Origin: Nitrospira sp. UBA2082
GTDB lineage: Bacteria; Nitrospirota; Nitrospiria; Nitrospirales; Nitrospiraceae
Direction of reading: 5' to 3'
DNA length: 38,700 bases
Assembly: GCA_002331335.1 (NCBI GenBank)
Contig: DCZO01000036.1
Location: forward strand, 4,367 to 43,066
Both the position numbers and the translations under genes were made by a program. A model generated the notes under the pieces. It saw only the letters and a program-made list of their open reading frames with translations, made no database searches and was not told the DNA's origin. Positions 7,583 to 16,870 of this stretch are shown in pieces. Position 1 is the first letter of the stretch. Each line of letters opens with the position of its first letter.

Positions 7583-8633
7583 AACCGCACTTCGTGTGGG
7601 CCGCCGCCTCATCGGCGCCAGCCATCTCCAATGGACGGCGGCGGATAAACACCTCCAGTAATCCGATTCGCTCTTTCGTAGCTCGTTCCGGTGGCTCATC
7701 CGGCGCAACTGATCTTCCTTGCGTCGCCGGATGCGCACCTCAAGTAACTATTCTCCATCTTTTCGGTTGATCCGCGGGCTCTTCAGGCGAGCATCACACA
7801 ATCGCTGACAAGACGTAGTCTCTCTTTGGGTTAGTACTCAAAAAAAGTGGGGTGCAGGCTTGATTGGAACACCACCGACTCCAAACTATAACTCTCACTG
7901 ACTCACTTCAGCCTGCACGCCACCTGTCTCTTCCCACCTAACAACCCGCCCTTATGTGGACCACCAGGTCTGTCGACTTGCCGGGATCCGGTTCGGCAAC
8001 CCTTCAGTCGCCCTCGCTGGTTACCCCGCGCCGTGGTCATCGGGCTCGCATTTTACGGCCGTGCCTACTGGCACCGAGCGACACAGACGCGTCCCCTGAA
8101 CCGTCATCCCGCCCCTGAAGCAGAAGCGGTGCCCTTGTGCACGTTGGCGGCATAAGGGCGAGCTACACGTTCGAGGCTGCTGACCTTACACAAGCCGCAA
8201 ACACCTCCTTCAATTTGAGAATAATTCCGGTCGATAGAAAATCAAGCGCCACGCTATAGGTGTCGAAAAGACCACTACACGCTATGGGGAATGAGATGGC
8301 AACTGGATCACAAAAACAGCGGAGCGGAGGCGGGTCCAGAGAGCTCTATGTGCATCATGGAGGTCTTGGAGGGGTTTTAGGCTTCCCACTCACCGGTGGG
8401 CCTGCTCACCGCCCCTACACCCGACCTCAGTTCCAGGAGTGTTCCTCTCACCGAGGCCTCCGCTCAATTCATAGATAACGCTCTCACACGGCGTTTCAAG
8501 GCACCGTTCCGGAGGCGTCACGCGACGATAGGGTCTGAATATTGACTCCCTCGTTCTTCCGCCGGTAGTCTGACCGCCGTTCATCTCCCAACTCCGCAAA
8601 CAAGAAGAAGGCCGTGCGGCCGAGGAGCGCGCT
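7583..8633. other. About 1 kb without a supported gene, chromosomal side of the att site
   Basis: No reading frame here has a convincing start, composition or family. The only clear structure is a 14-bp inverted repeat with 13 matches at 7847-7860 and 7910-7923 (GTGGGGTGCAGGCT against AGCCTGCACGCCAC, about 50 bp apart), plus short hairpins near 8130-8160 and 8387-8402. The stretch may be decayed island DNA or untranslated RNA. Confidence 0.5.
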
Positions 8634-9740
8634 ATGCCGGACCACGAGTGGATGGATATCGGATCGGCCGACGTACTACAACAGACCCCGCTGCAAGAAA
8701 TCTTGTGCGGCAAAACGCGCATCGCTCTCACGTACGTGAACGGGAGGTTTTCAGCGATCTCCGGTGTCTGCAATCACGTCGGCGGGCCGCTAGGCAGGGG
8801 CCGGCTTGAGGGCGAGTATGTCGTCTGTCCCTGGCACTACTGGAAGTTTCACCGCGAGACAGGTCAAGGCGAGGCGGGCTACGAACAGGATCATGTGCCG
8901 GTCTATACGACACGAATCGAACAAGGCCGGCTCTTGATCGACCTCTCCTCCGCGACCAAGCGCAAGAAGCAGCCGCACGAACCTCATCCCCTGGCCCGTC
9001 CGATTATCCGACAACCGGGTCCGGTGCGCGTGGTCGGGATTGCCACCACGGCCATGACGGTGGAACATCCGCGCTACAGCACGTCCGACGCGCTGCTGGA
9101 GGCAGCGTTGGACCATGCGCAAACGGCGCTGAAGCTGGAAACCCAGTGCATCAAGTTGCGCGACCTGCATTTTCGCGCATGCGAAGGGTTCTACTCGAAA
9201 GCGGCCCAGGCCTGCACCTGGCCCTGCTCGATTACACAGATGGACCCGACCGATCAGCTCGACCGCGTGTACGAGGCCGTCGTTCATTGGGCTGACGTGA
9301 TTCTGGTCTCGACACCGATCCGCTGGGGCAACGCCAGCAGCCTGTATTTCAAGATGGTCGAGCGGATGAACTGCATCCAGAATCAGGAAACGATCGCGAA
9401 GAAGCATCTCCTGAAGAATAAGGTGGCGGCCTTCATCATCATGGGCGGGCAGGACAACGTGCAGGGGGTGGCAGGACAGTTGATGACATTTTGGGCGGAG
9501 GTCGGCTGCCAGTTTCCGCAGTTTCCGTTTATCGCGCATTCGCGGGGGTGGAGCGCGGAAGACATGGAGCGGAACATCTGTGAAGTGCAGAACAGCCGGG
9601 AATTGCGAGAGGCCGCCCAGGGGCTCGTGACCCGCGCGGCGGACATGGCGCAGCTGATGATCGCGGGCCAGGTACCGGAACATCACCTGATCGCCGGCGG
9701 ACGCAAGGCGCACAAGCTCGACAGCGAGCCGACGGGCTAA
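8634..9740 (+). CDS. Rieske [2Fe-2S]-flavodoxin/FMN-reductase fusion protein
   Basis: This is a protein of 368 residues; GAGGAG lies upstream of ATG 8634. Residues 5-105 are a Rieske ferredoxin domain with both cluster motifs, C46-N-H48 and C65-P-W-H68. After a Lys/Pro linker (105-130), residues 131-350 look like an NADPH-dependent FMN reductase/flavodoxin fold: VRVVGIATTAM, a central VILVSTPIRWGNASSLYFKM, and KVAAFIIMGGQDN. A Cys cluster C183, C194, C198 lies in a loop before that, where iron-sulfur flavoproteins carry cluster cysteines. The fusion suggests electron transfer between a 2Fe-2S centre and FMN in the cytoplasm. Substrate and partner are unknown. It is convergent with the ammonia channel gene. 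Confidence 0.8.
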   Translation: MPDHEWMDIGSADVLQQTPLQEILCGKTRIALTYVNGRFSAISGVCNHVGGPLGRGRLEGEYVVCPWHYWKFHRETGQGEAGYEQDHVPVYTTRIEQGRLLIDLSSATKRKKQPHEPHPLARPIIRQPGPVRVVGIATTAMTVEHPRYSTSDALLEAALDHAQTALKLETQCIKLRDLHFRACEGFYSKAAQACTWPCSITQMDPTDQLDRVYEAVVHWADVILVSTPIRWGNASSLYFKMVERMNCIQNQETIAKKHLLKNKVAAFIIMGGQDNVQGVAGQLMTFWAEVGCQFPQFPFIAHSRGWSAEDMERNICEVQNSRELREAAQGLVTRAADMAQLMIAGQVPEHHLIAGGRKAHKLDSEPTG

Positions 9741-9765
9741 CCGCCACACGTCAGGCTGTTCGGAC

Positions 9766-9809
9766 GGGGACAGACACCACGCGCAGAGCGGTGAAGGGTG
9801 TCAGTCCCC
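9766..9809. terminator. Hairpin between convergent genes
   Basis: GGGGAC-A-GACACC (9766-9778) pairs with GGTGTC-A-GTCCCC (9797-9809): 12 base pairs with one A-A mismatch and an 18-base loop. It sits between the ends of the convergent Rieske-flavodoxin and ammonia-channel genes. No T-run follows on either strand, so it is a stem-type barrier rather than a textbook intrinsic terminator. Confidence 0.5.
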
Positions 9810-9844
9810 CATCGCTGTTTCCACAGCCTGGACAAGCTTCTCGA

Positions 9845-11032
9845 TCAATGCCCTCCGTCCGGCCCCGGCACATGGGTAAATTCAGGATGATCCTCGTAGG
9901 CCTCGACCGTTGTCCCCGTGGCCTTGATCACCATCCCGGCGATCACACCCCCGACGATCGCGGTGATGAGCGTCATGGCAATCCCGGTCAATTGCGCGCC
10001 GATGACACTCGGCACCACGATGATACCGCACAGTCCGCCGAATAGCCCCGGCATCCCGTGCAGATTATGCACGCCGCAGGTATCGATCAGTTTCATCTTG
10101 GATTCCAGCATAGGCTGGATAAAGACAAACCCGACGACGGAGAGCGTCCCGGCAAGCAAGCCGATCATGAACGCACCGCCGGGCCCGACCAGGTTGCACG
10201 TCGAGCCGATGGAGACCCCGCCTGCCAGCGAGGCGTTCGCAATGTCCACCATCGAGGCTTTCCCTTTGTGGAATGCCGCGCTCAGGAAATAGGTGGCGAG
10301 CGTGGCTCCGCTCAGCGCGAGAATTGTGTTCACGATCGTTTGCGGCATTTCTTCGAACGGCACGATCGCGGTTGCAAAACTCGGCCAGAAGAGCCACAGC
10401 ACCATGGATCCGACCATTCCGAACCGGTCGGACGTGGCATCGGATTCGATCGGCCGGCTTCGCTGCTGCTCGGTCGTCAAGACCAATGACGCCGCCAATC
10501 CGAAATAGGCTCCAAACGCGTGGATCACGATCGACCCCGCGGAATCCTGAAACCCTTTGGTGAGGCCCGATCCGTTGTCCAATACCAAATATTCGTTGAG
10601 CGCATAAAGCGGCACCAGCACCAGCGTCAGCACCGCGTACTGAAACACGCGTAATCGCCCCAGCACGGCACCCATTGCAATCAAGGCCGTCGCCACGGAA
10701 AATTCCGCCAGCATCAGCGCTTCCACCGTCTGGGCCTTCACTGCGTGGCCGACAATTCCATTGGCCCGTAAGAACATATAGAGTGGCAATCCCGCGGCGA
10801 CGACCAAGTACGTACCCGTCGTAGCCCCGAACCCGTATCGTTTTACGAACACCATCAAGAATCCGAATCCGACCACCAGCATGGCCAGGATATGGATCGA
10901 GTAGTTGTACTGCGCCACGAGGTGGGCTTCGTTGACGGCCCCCGCCGACTCTGACGCGCTTGCTCCTCCGCTCAACCAGAAGAACAACAGACCGACGAGG
11001 CCGAACACCTTCACCCAGACGTTCTTCTCCAT
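9845..11032 (-). CDS. Rh50-type ammonia/ammonium channel
   Basis: This is a protein of 395 residues starting MEKNVWVKVFGLVG at ATG 11032, with GAGGAGGG upstream; an in-frame GTG at 11047 is less likely. An N-terminal signal-like segment (ending near ASASES) is followed by about eleven membrane helices. Rh-type rather than bacterial Amt-type signatures are visible: DSAGSIVIHAFGAYFG with D163 and H171, and DTCGVHNLHGMPGLFGG with H322, which form the twin-His pore. The protein conducts NH3 across the inner membrane. Rh50 is known from Nitrosomonas and reported for comammox Nitrospira, while canonical nitrite oxidisers usually carry Amt. No GlnK gene is adjacent. Confidence 0.9.
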   Translation of the reverse strand: MEKNVWVKVFGLVGLLFFWLSGGASASESAGAVNEAHLVAQYNYSIHILAMLVVGFGFLMVFVKRYGFGATTGTYLVVAAGLPLYMFLRANGIVGHAVKAQTVEALMLAEFSVATALIAMGAVLGRLRVFQYAVLTLVLVPLYALNEYLVLDNGSGLTKGFQDSAGSIVIHAFGAYFGLAASLVLTTEQQRSRPIESDATSDRFGMVGSMVLWLFWPSFATAIVPFEEMPQTIVNTILALSGATLATYFLSAAFHKGKASMVDIANASLAGGVSIGSTCNLVGPGGAFMIGLLAGTLSVVGFVFIQPMLESKMKLIDTCGVHNLHGMPGLFGGLCGIIVVPSVIGAQLTGIAMTLITAIVGGVIAGMVIKATGTTVEAYEDHPEFTHVPGPDGGH

Positions 11033-11218
11033 CGCGACCCTCCTCACTAAGGTTAGGAACGATTCTGGTTTTTAGCGGGGAGCAGTGTACTCTCTTGCCA
11101 AAAAATATGATATGGCGAAAAGAGGGCACGGGATGGGAAAGAGCGCGTGAGAAACACCGCCATCCCACATGGTCCTGGCAGGAGAAGTGTTCCTGAAGAC
11201 AGGGGACCCCTGCTATGG

Positions 11219-12634
11219 CTACTTCAACATCTCCACCTGCCCCTGCGCCCTAGCCAGATTAACGCGCGAGGCGTTCACGCGGAAGAGGGCATCGATCATG
11301 TTGTCCCTCGCCCGCACGATCGACGACAAGGCGTTTGACAGTTCCAACGTGTTCGAGCTCAAGGTCCGAATCCGTTCCCGGGCCAGCGACAGCTCGGTCA
11401 AGGAGGCTTTCAGCCCGGCCTCGGCGATCCGCTCCTGTTCGATGGACGTTTTCAGGGTCACCAGCGCCTCCCGCAGCTCCATCCCGATCTGGTTTTTCAC
11501 AAGCGCCAATTTGTACTGTTCCTGATTGAATTCGCTGACCCCTTGCCCGATTCGGCCTTCACGCTGCCCTCCGTCGAAAATCGGGATGGACAGCTGAACG
11601 CCGACATTGTAGGTGCCGGTATTGTTGTCGAACTTGTTGCCGATGAGCCCGTAGTTTCCCTCCGCCGACATGGAGGGGAGCCGCTCGCCTTTCACCGACC
11701 GCACGTTCAATTCCGCGGTCCTTATTCGTTGCATCTGCGCCTTGAGCTCCGGGCGATTGGCGCGGGCCGACTCCATGGCGTGTTCCAAGGAGGGAATCAG
11801 CCCCTCGAAGACTTTCAGCTCGTCCGTGAGCCGGAGCGAGACGTCGTAGCCGATCCCGATCGCATTGAGCAGCGCAAACTTGGCCCGTTCCGTCTCGCCC
11901 TTGGCCAGTTCGAGCCGCTGCCGTTCGTTTTGGAGCTGCGTTTCCAGCCGCGCCACGTCCAGCCCGGTCGCCATCCCGCCCGCCTGCCGACTCTTGATGA
12001 ACGCCACCAATTCTTCATACAACGTGACATTGGTCGATCGGGCCGCCAGCGTCTCCTGATTGCGCAGCACTTCGAAATACCCCAGGGCCACCTTCGCGAC
12101 GGTATCATTCTCGGTGGCCGCGGCATCCAGCATAGCCACCTGCAGCGCGGAACGGGACGCCCGCCACCGTTCGATCAGGCTCAAGCTGAAAATCGATTGG
12201 GTGAAGGCGGCGCGGCCGTCGACGATTTCGAAGGGATCGGTCCGAACCGGCGCCCCGCCGATTGTCCCCAGGAAGAACGTTTGCGTATTGTATTTGCCGG
12301 TGGTGGTCACGTGCGGCAACATCGCGCCCAATTGGGTGCGGGATACCGCGCGCGCGGCCTCGATCCGTTCGCGAAATAGGCGGATATTCGGGCTCTTGTC
12401 GAGGGCCGCACCGACCGCCTCTGCCAACGACAGGTTCAGCACCGGAGGATTCTCAATCGGCAGCGGCAGTGTGGCCTGTTCCTGAGCCCATGCGGACCCA
12501 CCGGCCACTAGCAGTGCGGCCAGAACAGAACTGGCGACGGGTGTCCGGCAATACGGGGGATGTTCACGGATTCGTTCTCGTATCGTTCCCGAGCCTCCAT
12601 CGCTTCGTGTGCCACCTGTCTTGCCTCTCATCAT
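11219..12634 (-). CDS. TolC-family outer-membrane efflux protein
   Basis: This is a protein of 471 residues; two adjacent ATG codons (12634, 12631) follow GGAGGAG. A long basic leader precedes a signal peptide ending about residue 50 (SAWA-QEQ). The mature part shows the twofold repeat of TolC/OEP proteins: LNLSLAEAVGAALDKSPNIRL near residue 70, long heptad helices, strands such as GGAPVRTDPFEIVDGRAAFTQ, and the second repeat with NVGVQLSIPIFDGGQREGRI. It would form the outer-membrane duct of a type I secretion or efflux system. No membrane-fusion protein or pump is encoded beside it, so its partner must be elsewhere. It is transcribed in the same direction as the ammonia-channel gene but about 190 bp separate them. 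Confidence 0.9.
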   Translation of the reverse strand: MMRGKTGGTRSDGGSGTIRERIREHPPYCRTPVASSVLAALLVAGGSAWAQEQATLPLPIENPPVLNLSLAEAVGAALDKSPNIRLFRERIEAARAVSRTQLGAMLPHVTTTGKYNTQTFFLGTIGGAPVRTDPFEIVDGRAAFTQSIFSLSLIERWRASRSALQVAMLDAAATENDTVAKVALGYFEVLRNQETLAARSTNVTLYEELVAFIKSRQAGGMATGLDVARLETQLQNERQRLELAKGETERAKFALLNAIGIGYDVSLRLTDELKVFEGLIPSLEHAMESARANRPELKAQMQRIRTAELNVRSVKGERLPSMSAEGNYGLIGNKFDNNTGTYNVGVQLSIPIFDGGQREGRIGQGVSEFNQEQYKLALVKNQIGMELREALVTLKTSIEQERIAEAGLKASLTELSLARERIRTLSSNTLELSNALSSIVRARDNMIDALFRVNASRVNLARAQGQVEMLK

Positions 12635-13252
12635 GCCACTCCTCCCCCTCTACGGCACCACATGAAACTTCACGGTGCAGGCCAGCCCGCATGACCCACG
12701 AAATCAAACTTCAGGCTCAACCCTTCGCGGACAAGACCCGACCTGCCACGCAGCCCACAGCATTCATAACCGCTTCGACCGCAGATGCGGCTACTCGATT
12801 CTGCTGAATAGGCAAGATTAGGCGGCTGGCAAGACCGGTGGAAGGGGAGTTTCGAGTTGCTGGTTTTTTCAGAAAACACAGCTGGGCCAGACTCATGCGA
12901 ATCACCTCATTCGATGACACGCGACCATGCACCACGGTTCATAGTTTTGCACAAACCTGCGCCTTCTCCTGTGAAGGTGATCAGATGCATTCGTTGTTCT
13001 TGGGAGCGGAAAGATTGACGAGGAATCGTGATCGGATGGACTTGTCTCAGCAGGGCTCATCGGAAAGACAACCCGACAGACAGACCACGCATCGCAATAC
13101 CTGCCGATTGTCCCTAGGCTTCCTGTATAGCGAATTAGTGGTAAATATATCCCCCCCGCAAGGTCACAGAGTCAAGCCTCTTCTTGTCCGTCAGGGACGA
13201 CGGATATGTGCGTTTTCCGGTGAAAATGTTTGGCTGGTCTCATTGTCCTGCT
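12635..13252. other. About 0.6 kb intergenic region, nothing recognised
   Basis: The region lies between the small membrane gene ending at 13253 and the TolC-family start at 12634. Reading frames on either strand here are Ser/Arg/Cys-rich, have no good start, and resemble no family. It probably contains the TolC-family promoter, but I cannot point to a convincing -10/-35 pair. Confidence 0.4.
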
Positions 13253-13546
13253 TTACCCTTTCATCGGCCGCTGGAGAAACAGAATGAGAGCCATCAAGGT
13301 GGGCAATGGCGCGAGCAGGAACGGGACAAGCCAGACCCACACATTGCGTCCACGCACACGAGTCTGGTCAATCATCCACACAAACACCCATACGACGAGG
13401 CCGATATAGTTCAAGGTGATCCAACGGGTCGTGTGCGTCTTCAGTATGCTGGCTTCGCCCCCCGACCCTACGATGAGAAACAGCCCCAGCAACAATACAA
13501 ACCCCGCCAGGATTCCGATGACCAATTTCTTGCTCCACACGTACAT
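13253..13546 (-). CDS. Small three-helix membrane protein
   Basis: This is a protein of 97 residues from ATG 13546 (GAGGAGGT four bases upstream). It consists almost entirely of three membrane helices: residues 8-28 (LVIGILAGFVLLLGLFLIVG), 45-62 (LNYIGLVVWVFVWMI), and 73-94 (WVWLVPFLLAPLPTLMALI). Short charged loops (KTHTTRW, DQTRVRGR) separate them. No family is recognised. It is divergent from glgB and 234 bp away from it, so there is no operon partner. Function unknown. Confidence 0.7.
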   Translation of the reverse strand: MYVWSKKLVIGILAGFVLLLGLFLIVGSGGEASILKTHTTRWITLNYIGLVVWVFVWMIDQTRVRGRNVWVWLVPFLLAPLPTLMALILFLQRPMKG

Positions 13547-13779
13547 AATGACCTCCTCGTAGGTAGAGGGTTCAGACAAACGGGTATCTCACCCAACTTC
13601 ATTGCAACAACAACGTCCAGCCGGAGAAGCTCCGCATTATCGGGAGACTCCTCCCACAATGCAATGCGAGTTGGATTTCTTCATGCGGCTTCAATTCCAC
13701 CAGCCCACTCTTATCCTCAATCATGATCGTCATCGACAAATAGTTGGCGGTTTTTTTTCTCATCCTGCTAGGATAGGCC

Positions 13780-16011
13780 ATGTTCTCACAGGCGACGTTC
13801 CAGCAAGAGGATCTCGACCGCCTTCTCGCGGGGACCCACTGGAATCCACGCGCTATTTTAGGACCGCATCGCGGCACAATCGGCGGCCAGCCTTCGCTGA
13901 TGATCCGCGTATGGCTCCCGTATGCCACGCGAGTCGATCTGCTTCCCGAAGATCCGGCGGGACCGCTGGTGCCGATGACCCGCCTGCATGACGCCGGTCT
14001 CTTCGAAGCGATCGCTCCGGAAGCGACACCAATCCCCTTCTATCGTCTCAGAGTCACCCAGCACGATGGCACCGTCATCGAGTTACACGATCCGTATGCA
14101 TTTCCGCCGCTCTTGACGGAGTTCGATCTTCATCTCTTCGCCGAAGGCACCTGGTACAAGGCCTATGACCGGATGGGGGCTCACATTCACAATGTGGATG
14201 GCATCACAGGCGTGCATTTTTCTGTGTGGGCACCCAACGCCGAACGAGTGAGTGTGATCGGTGACTTCAACCGATGGGACGGGCGCTGCCATCCGATGAC
14301 CAGCCGGGGCGCCACTGGACTCTGGGAACTGTTCATCCCTGATCTGCCCGAAGGGACCCTGTATAAATATGAGATCCGCAGCCAGGAGCGCGGCGCGCTC
14401 CTGATCAAAGCCGACCCGTACGCCCAAGCTGCTGAACTACGCCCGCGCACCGCGTCCATCGTCCGCGAACTGTCACGTTACTCCTGGCACGACCACACAT
14501 GGATGGCCGCGCGCGCCCGGTGGAATCCCCTGTCCGCGCCCCTCTCCATATATGAGGTCCATTTGGGATCGTGGATGCGGATTCCTGAAGAGGGCACCCG
14601 CTGGCTGACGTACCAGGAACTCGCACAGCGATTGATCCCCTACGCGAAAGAGCTCGGCTATACCCATCTCGAACTGATGCCGGTGACAGAACATCCCTTC
14701 GACGGGTCCTGGGGCTATCAAGCGACAGGCTATTTTGCCGCCACCAGCCGCTACGGCCGGGCCGAAGACTTCATGGCCTTCGTAGACGCAGCGCACCAGG
14801 CAGGGCTGGGCGTGATTATGGATTGGGCCCCCGCGCACTTTCCGGACGATCCGCATGGGCTGGCCACCTTTGATGGGACGCACCTGTACGATCATGCCGA
14901 CCCGCGTCTCGGCTATCATCCCGATTGGCACAGCCGCATCTTCAACTACGACCGCGCGGAAGTTCGCGCCTTCCTCCTCAACAGCGCGATGTTCTGGTTG
15001 GACAAGTATCACATCGACGGCCTTCGCGTGGATGCCGTGGCCTCGATGCTCTATCTCGATTACGGACGAAAAGCCGGTGAGTGGATCCCCAACGAGTTCG
15101 GTGGGCATGAAAATCTCGGCGCCGTGTCGTTCCTTAAAGAACTGAACGTCCTGGTCCACCGGGAGTATCCCGGTGCGATCACGATCGCCGAAGAGTCCAC
15201 CTCCTGGCCCGGCGTCTCACGGCCCACCTACACGGGTGGGCTGGGCTTTACGTTCAAGTGGAACATGGGCTGGATGCACGACATGCTGGAGTATTTCAGC
15301 CACGATCCGGTCCACCGGCGGTTTCACCAGAACCAGCTCACGTTCGGCTTGCTCTATGCGTTCACCGAAAACTTCGTCCTCGCGCTGTCGCACGATGAAG
15401 TCGTCCACGGTAAGCACGCGTTGCTCGACAAGATGCCGGGGGACCTGTGGCAGCGATTTGCCAATCTCCGCCTGCTCTATGCCTCCATGTACGCCCATCC
15501 GGGCAAGAAAATGCTCTTCATGGGCGGAGAATTCGGCCAGTGGCGGGAGTGGAACCACGACGCGAGCCTGGATTGGCACCTGTGCGACTTCGAGCCGCAC
15601 CGTGGTCTGCAACGCCTGATCCGCGACCTGAACGGCTTACACCGAACGGAACCGGCTTTGCACGAAGCCGACTTCGATTGGAACGGATTTCAATGGATCG
15701 ACTTCAACGACACCGACAACTCCGTGATCGCTTTCCTCCGGAAAACGGCCGGCAGTTCCGAGACTGTCGTCTGTGTCTGCAACTTCACCCCGGTTCCCCG
15801 CTATGGCTATCGCATTGGCGTGCCCACCTCTGGGTGGTACCGTGAGCTCCTCAACACCGACGCCTTCTACTACGGTGGAAGTAATGTCGGCAACAGCGGC
15901 GGAATCCAGTCCATCGGAAGCCCTTGTCACGGCTTCCCGCACTCGCTGACGCTGACCCTGCCGCCGTTGGGCATGCTCCTGCTGAAACGTGAACCAGCCG
16001 CAGAACGTTGA
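13780..16011 (+). CDS. glgB: 1,4-alpha-glucan branching enzyme
   Basis: This is a protein of 743 residues, the normal size for a GlgB with both N-terminal beta-sandwich modules. An N1 module (about 1-125) is followed by the CBM48 domain (GVHFSVWAPNAERVSVIGDF, 144-163), the GH13 barrel (260-620) and a C-terminal all-beta domain. Catalytic residues are in place: nucleophile D418 (GLRVDAVASM), acid/base E471 (ITIAEEST) and D539 (ALSHDEVVHGK). It transfers alpha-1,4 chains to alpha-1,6 branch points in cytoplasmic glycogen. No glgA, glgC or glgP is adjacent, so the glycogen genes are dispersed. The downstream gene is convergent, 15 bp away. Confidence 0.96.
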   Translation: MFSQATFQQEDLDRLLAGTHWNPRAILGPHRGTIGGQPSLMIRVWLPYATRVDLLPEDPAGPLVPMTRLHDAGLFEAIAPEATPIPFYRLRVTQHDGTVIELHDPYAFPPLLTEFDLHLFAEGTWYKAYDRMGAHIHNVDGITGVHFSVWAPNAERVSVIGDFNRWDGRCHPMTSRGATGLWELFIPDLPEGTLYKYEIRSQERGALLIKADPYAQAAELRPRTASIVRELSRYSWHDHTWMAARARWNPLSAPLSIYEVHLGSWMRIPEEGTRWLTYQELAQRLIPYAKELGYTHLELMPVTEHPFDGSWGYQATGYFAATSRYGRAEDFMAFVDAAHQAGLGVIMDWAPAHFPDDPHGLATFDGTHLYDHADPRLGYHPDWHSRIFNYDRAEVRAFLLNSAMFWLDKYHIDGLRVDAVASMLYLDYGRKAGEWIPNEFGGHENLGAVSFLKELNVLVHREYPGAITIAEESTSWPGVSRPTYTGGLGFTFKWNMGWMHDMLEYFSHDPVHRRFHQNQLTFGLLYAFTENFVLALSHDEVVHGKHALLDKMPGDLWQRFANLRLLYASMYAHPGKKMLFMGGEFGQWREWNHDASLDWHLCDFEPHRGLQRLIRDLNGLHRTEPALHEADFDWNGFQWIDFNDTDNSVIAFLRKTAGSSETVVCVCNFTPVPRYGYRIGVPTSGWYRELLNTDAFYYGGSNVGNSGGIQSIGSPCHGFPHSLTLTLPPLGMLLLKREPAAER

Positions 16012-16026
16012 GATCCGGAGAGCGTC

Positions 16027-16590
16027 TTACCAGTGGCGGAAGGGACCCGAATCCAAGTGCACGAACTTCGAGCGGGGATAATACCCGACACCGCCATATT
16101 CCAATTCTAGCGCGGCCTGCCTGATCACTTTTGGATGGACGCCGGTCATCCGCAGGTCAATTGCCTGACCCTGCATGTGCAGGCTATGTCTCGCGGCCCG
16201 CCGGCCCGACCGCACGAGCCTCGCATTGTATTCCGGAGACCGGAAGCCGGAGACGACCTGAATCTCGCGATCGCCGCCCAGCGTTTTCTGCACCAGATTG
16301 ACATGTTCGATCACCCGCACATCCATGGCAGCGATCTCTCCTGTAACATGGCAGCGCAGGATATGGTTCACGTCGTCGAGCGCGTCCCAATCATACTGAC
16401 CCGCATCGTTGCGATAGGTGACATCCAGCCGTTCATCGGTCCAGAGATTGACGAATGTCAGCCGTCCCTCCGGCAGTTCACGAGCGAACACCGACGGTGG
16501 GACGATGAGGCGTCCTCCCACCAACGCAGCCCCTACCAGCGCAGCGCGCAGAAACATTCGGCGGGTCCAGCCCCGTTCAGATTCCCGCAT
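16027..16590 (-). CDS. Tat-exported DUF882/YcbK-type murein peptidase-like protein
   Basis: This is a protein of 187 residues from ATG 16590; a longer TTG start at 16614 is possible. It has a twin-arginine signal TRRMFLRAALVG (R10, R11) with a hydrophobic stretch to about residue 37. The mature part matches the DUF882/peptidase M15 fold: VVSGFRSPEYNARL, then RHSLHMQGQAIDLRM with H138 and D145 as zinc ligands, and KFVHLDSGPFRHW with H178. Such proteins are periplasmic and are linked to peptidoglycan cleavage or remodelling, although DUF882 members are little studied. Export by Tat implies that it folds, perhaps with its metal, before secretion. Confidence 0.88.
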   Translation of the reverse strand: MRESERGWTRRMFLRAALVGAALVGGRLIVPPSVFARELPEGRLTFVNLWTDERLDVTYRNDAGQYDWDALDDVNHILRCHVTGEIAAMDVRVIEHVNLVQKTLGGDREIQVVSGFRSPEYNARLVRSGRRAARHSLHMQGQAIDLRMTGVHPKVIRQAALELEYGGVGYYPRSKFVHLDSGPFRHW

Positions 16591-16870
16591 GTTGTCCACG
16601 AAGTCAGCTCCCAATCAGGTGCGAAGCAATCACGACTAGCGGTGAACTGGTTGTACCAAACCTGCCGAGGTCGGTCAACGGTTTTCACCTTGCATCCACA
16701 CGCCACCCCGGAAAGTGAACCGGAATGATTCGTCATCGCATGCGCCGCCCCATCCGATTCCGAGGACTGCTGTCGGTCTTCCGGGCATTATTCATGGCGG
16801 TTAAGGCCATTTCTCCCTAGACAGCATTGATTCCGACAGGTAAGATCACACCATTTGTCGAGGGTATCGT

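Noticed and set aside
7455..7652. Minus-strand frame across the tRNA fragment (contains GLEPVTPRS)
   Set aside because: This is the well-known spurious translation of the antisense strand of a tRNA gene.
10065..11168. Minus-strand frame of 367 residues overlapping the ammonia-channel gene in another frame
   Set aside because: Arg-rich shadow of the Rh50 gene.
12838..13287. Plus-strand frame of 149 residues between the TolC-family and small membrane genes
   Set aside because: Cys/Ser/Arg-rich, overlaps the end of a supported gene, no ribosome site and no family.
14473..15159. Minus-strand frame of 228 residues inside glgB
   Set aside because: Antisense shadow of a gene with full catalytic motifs.
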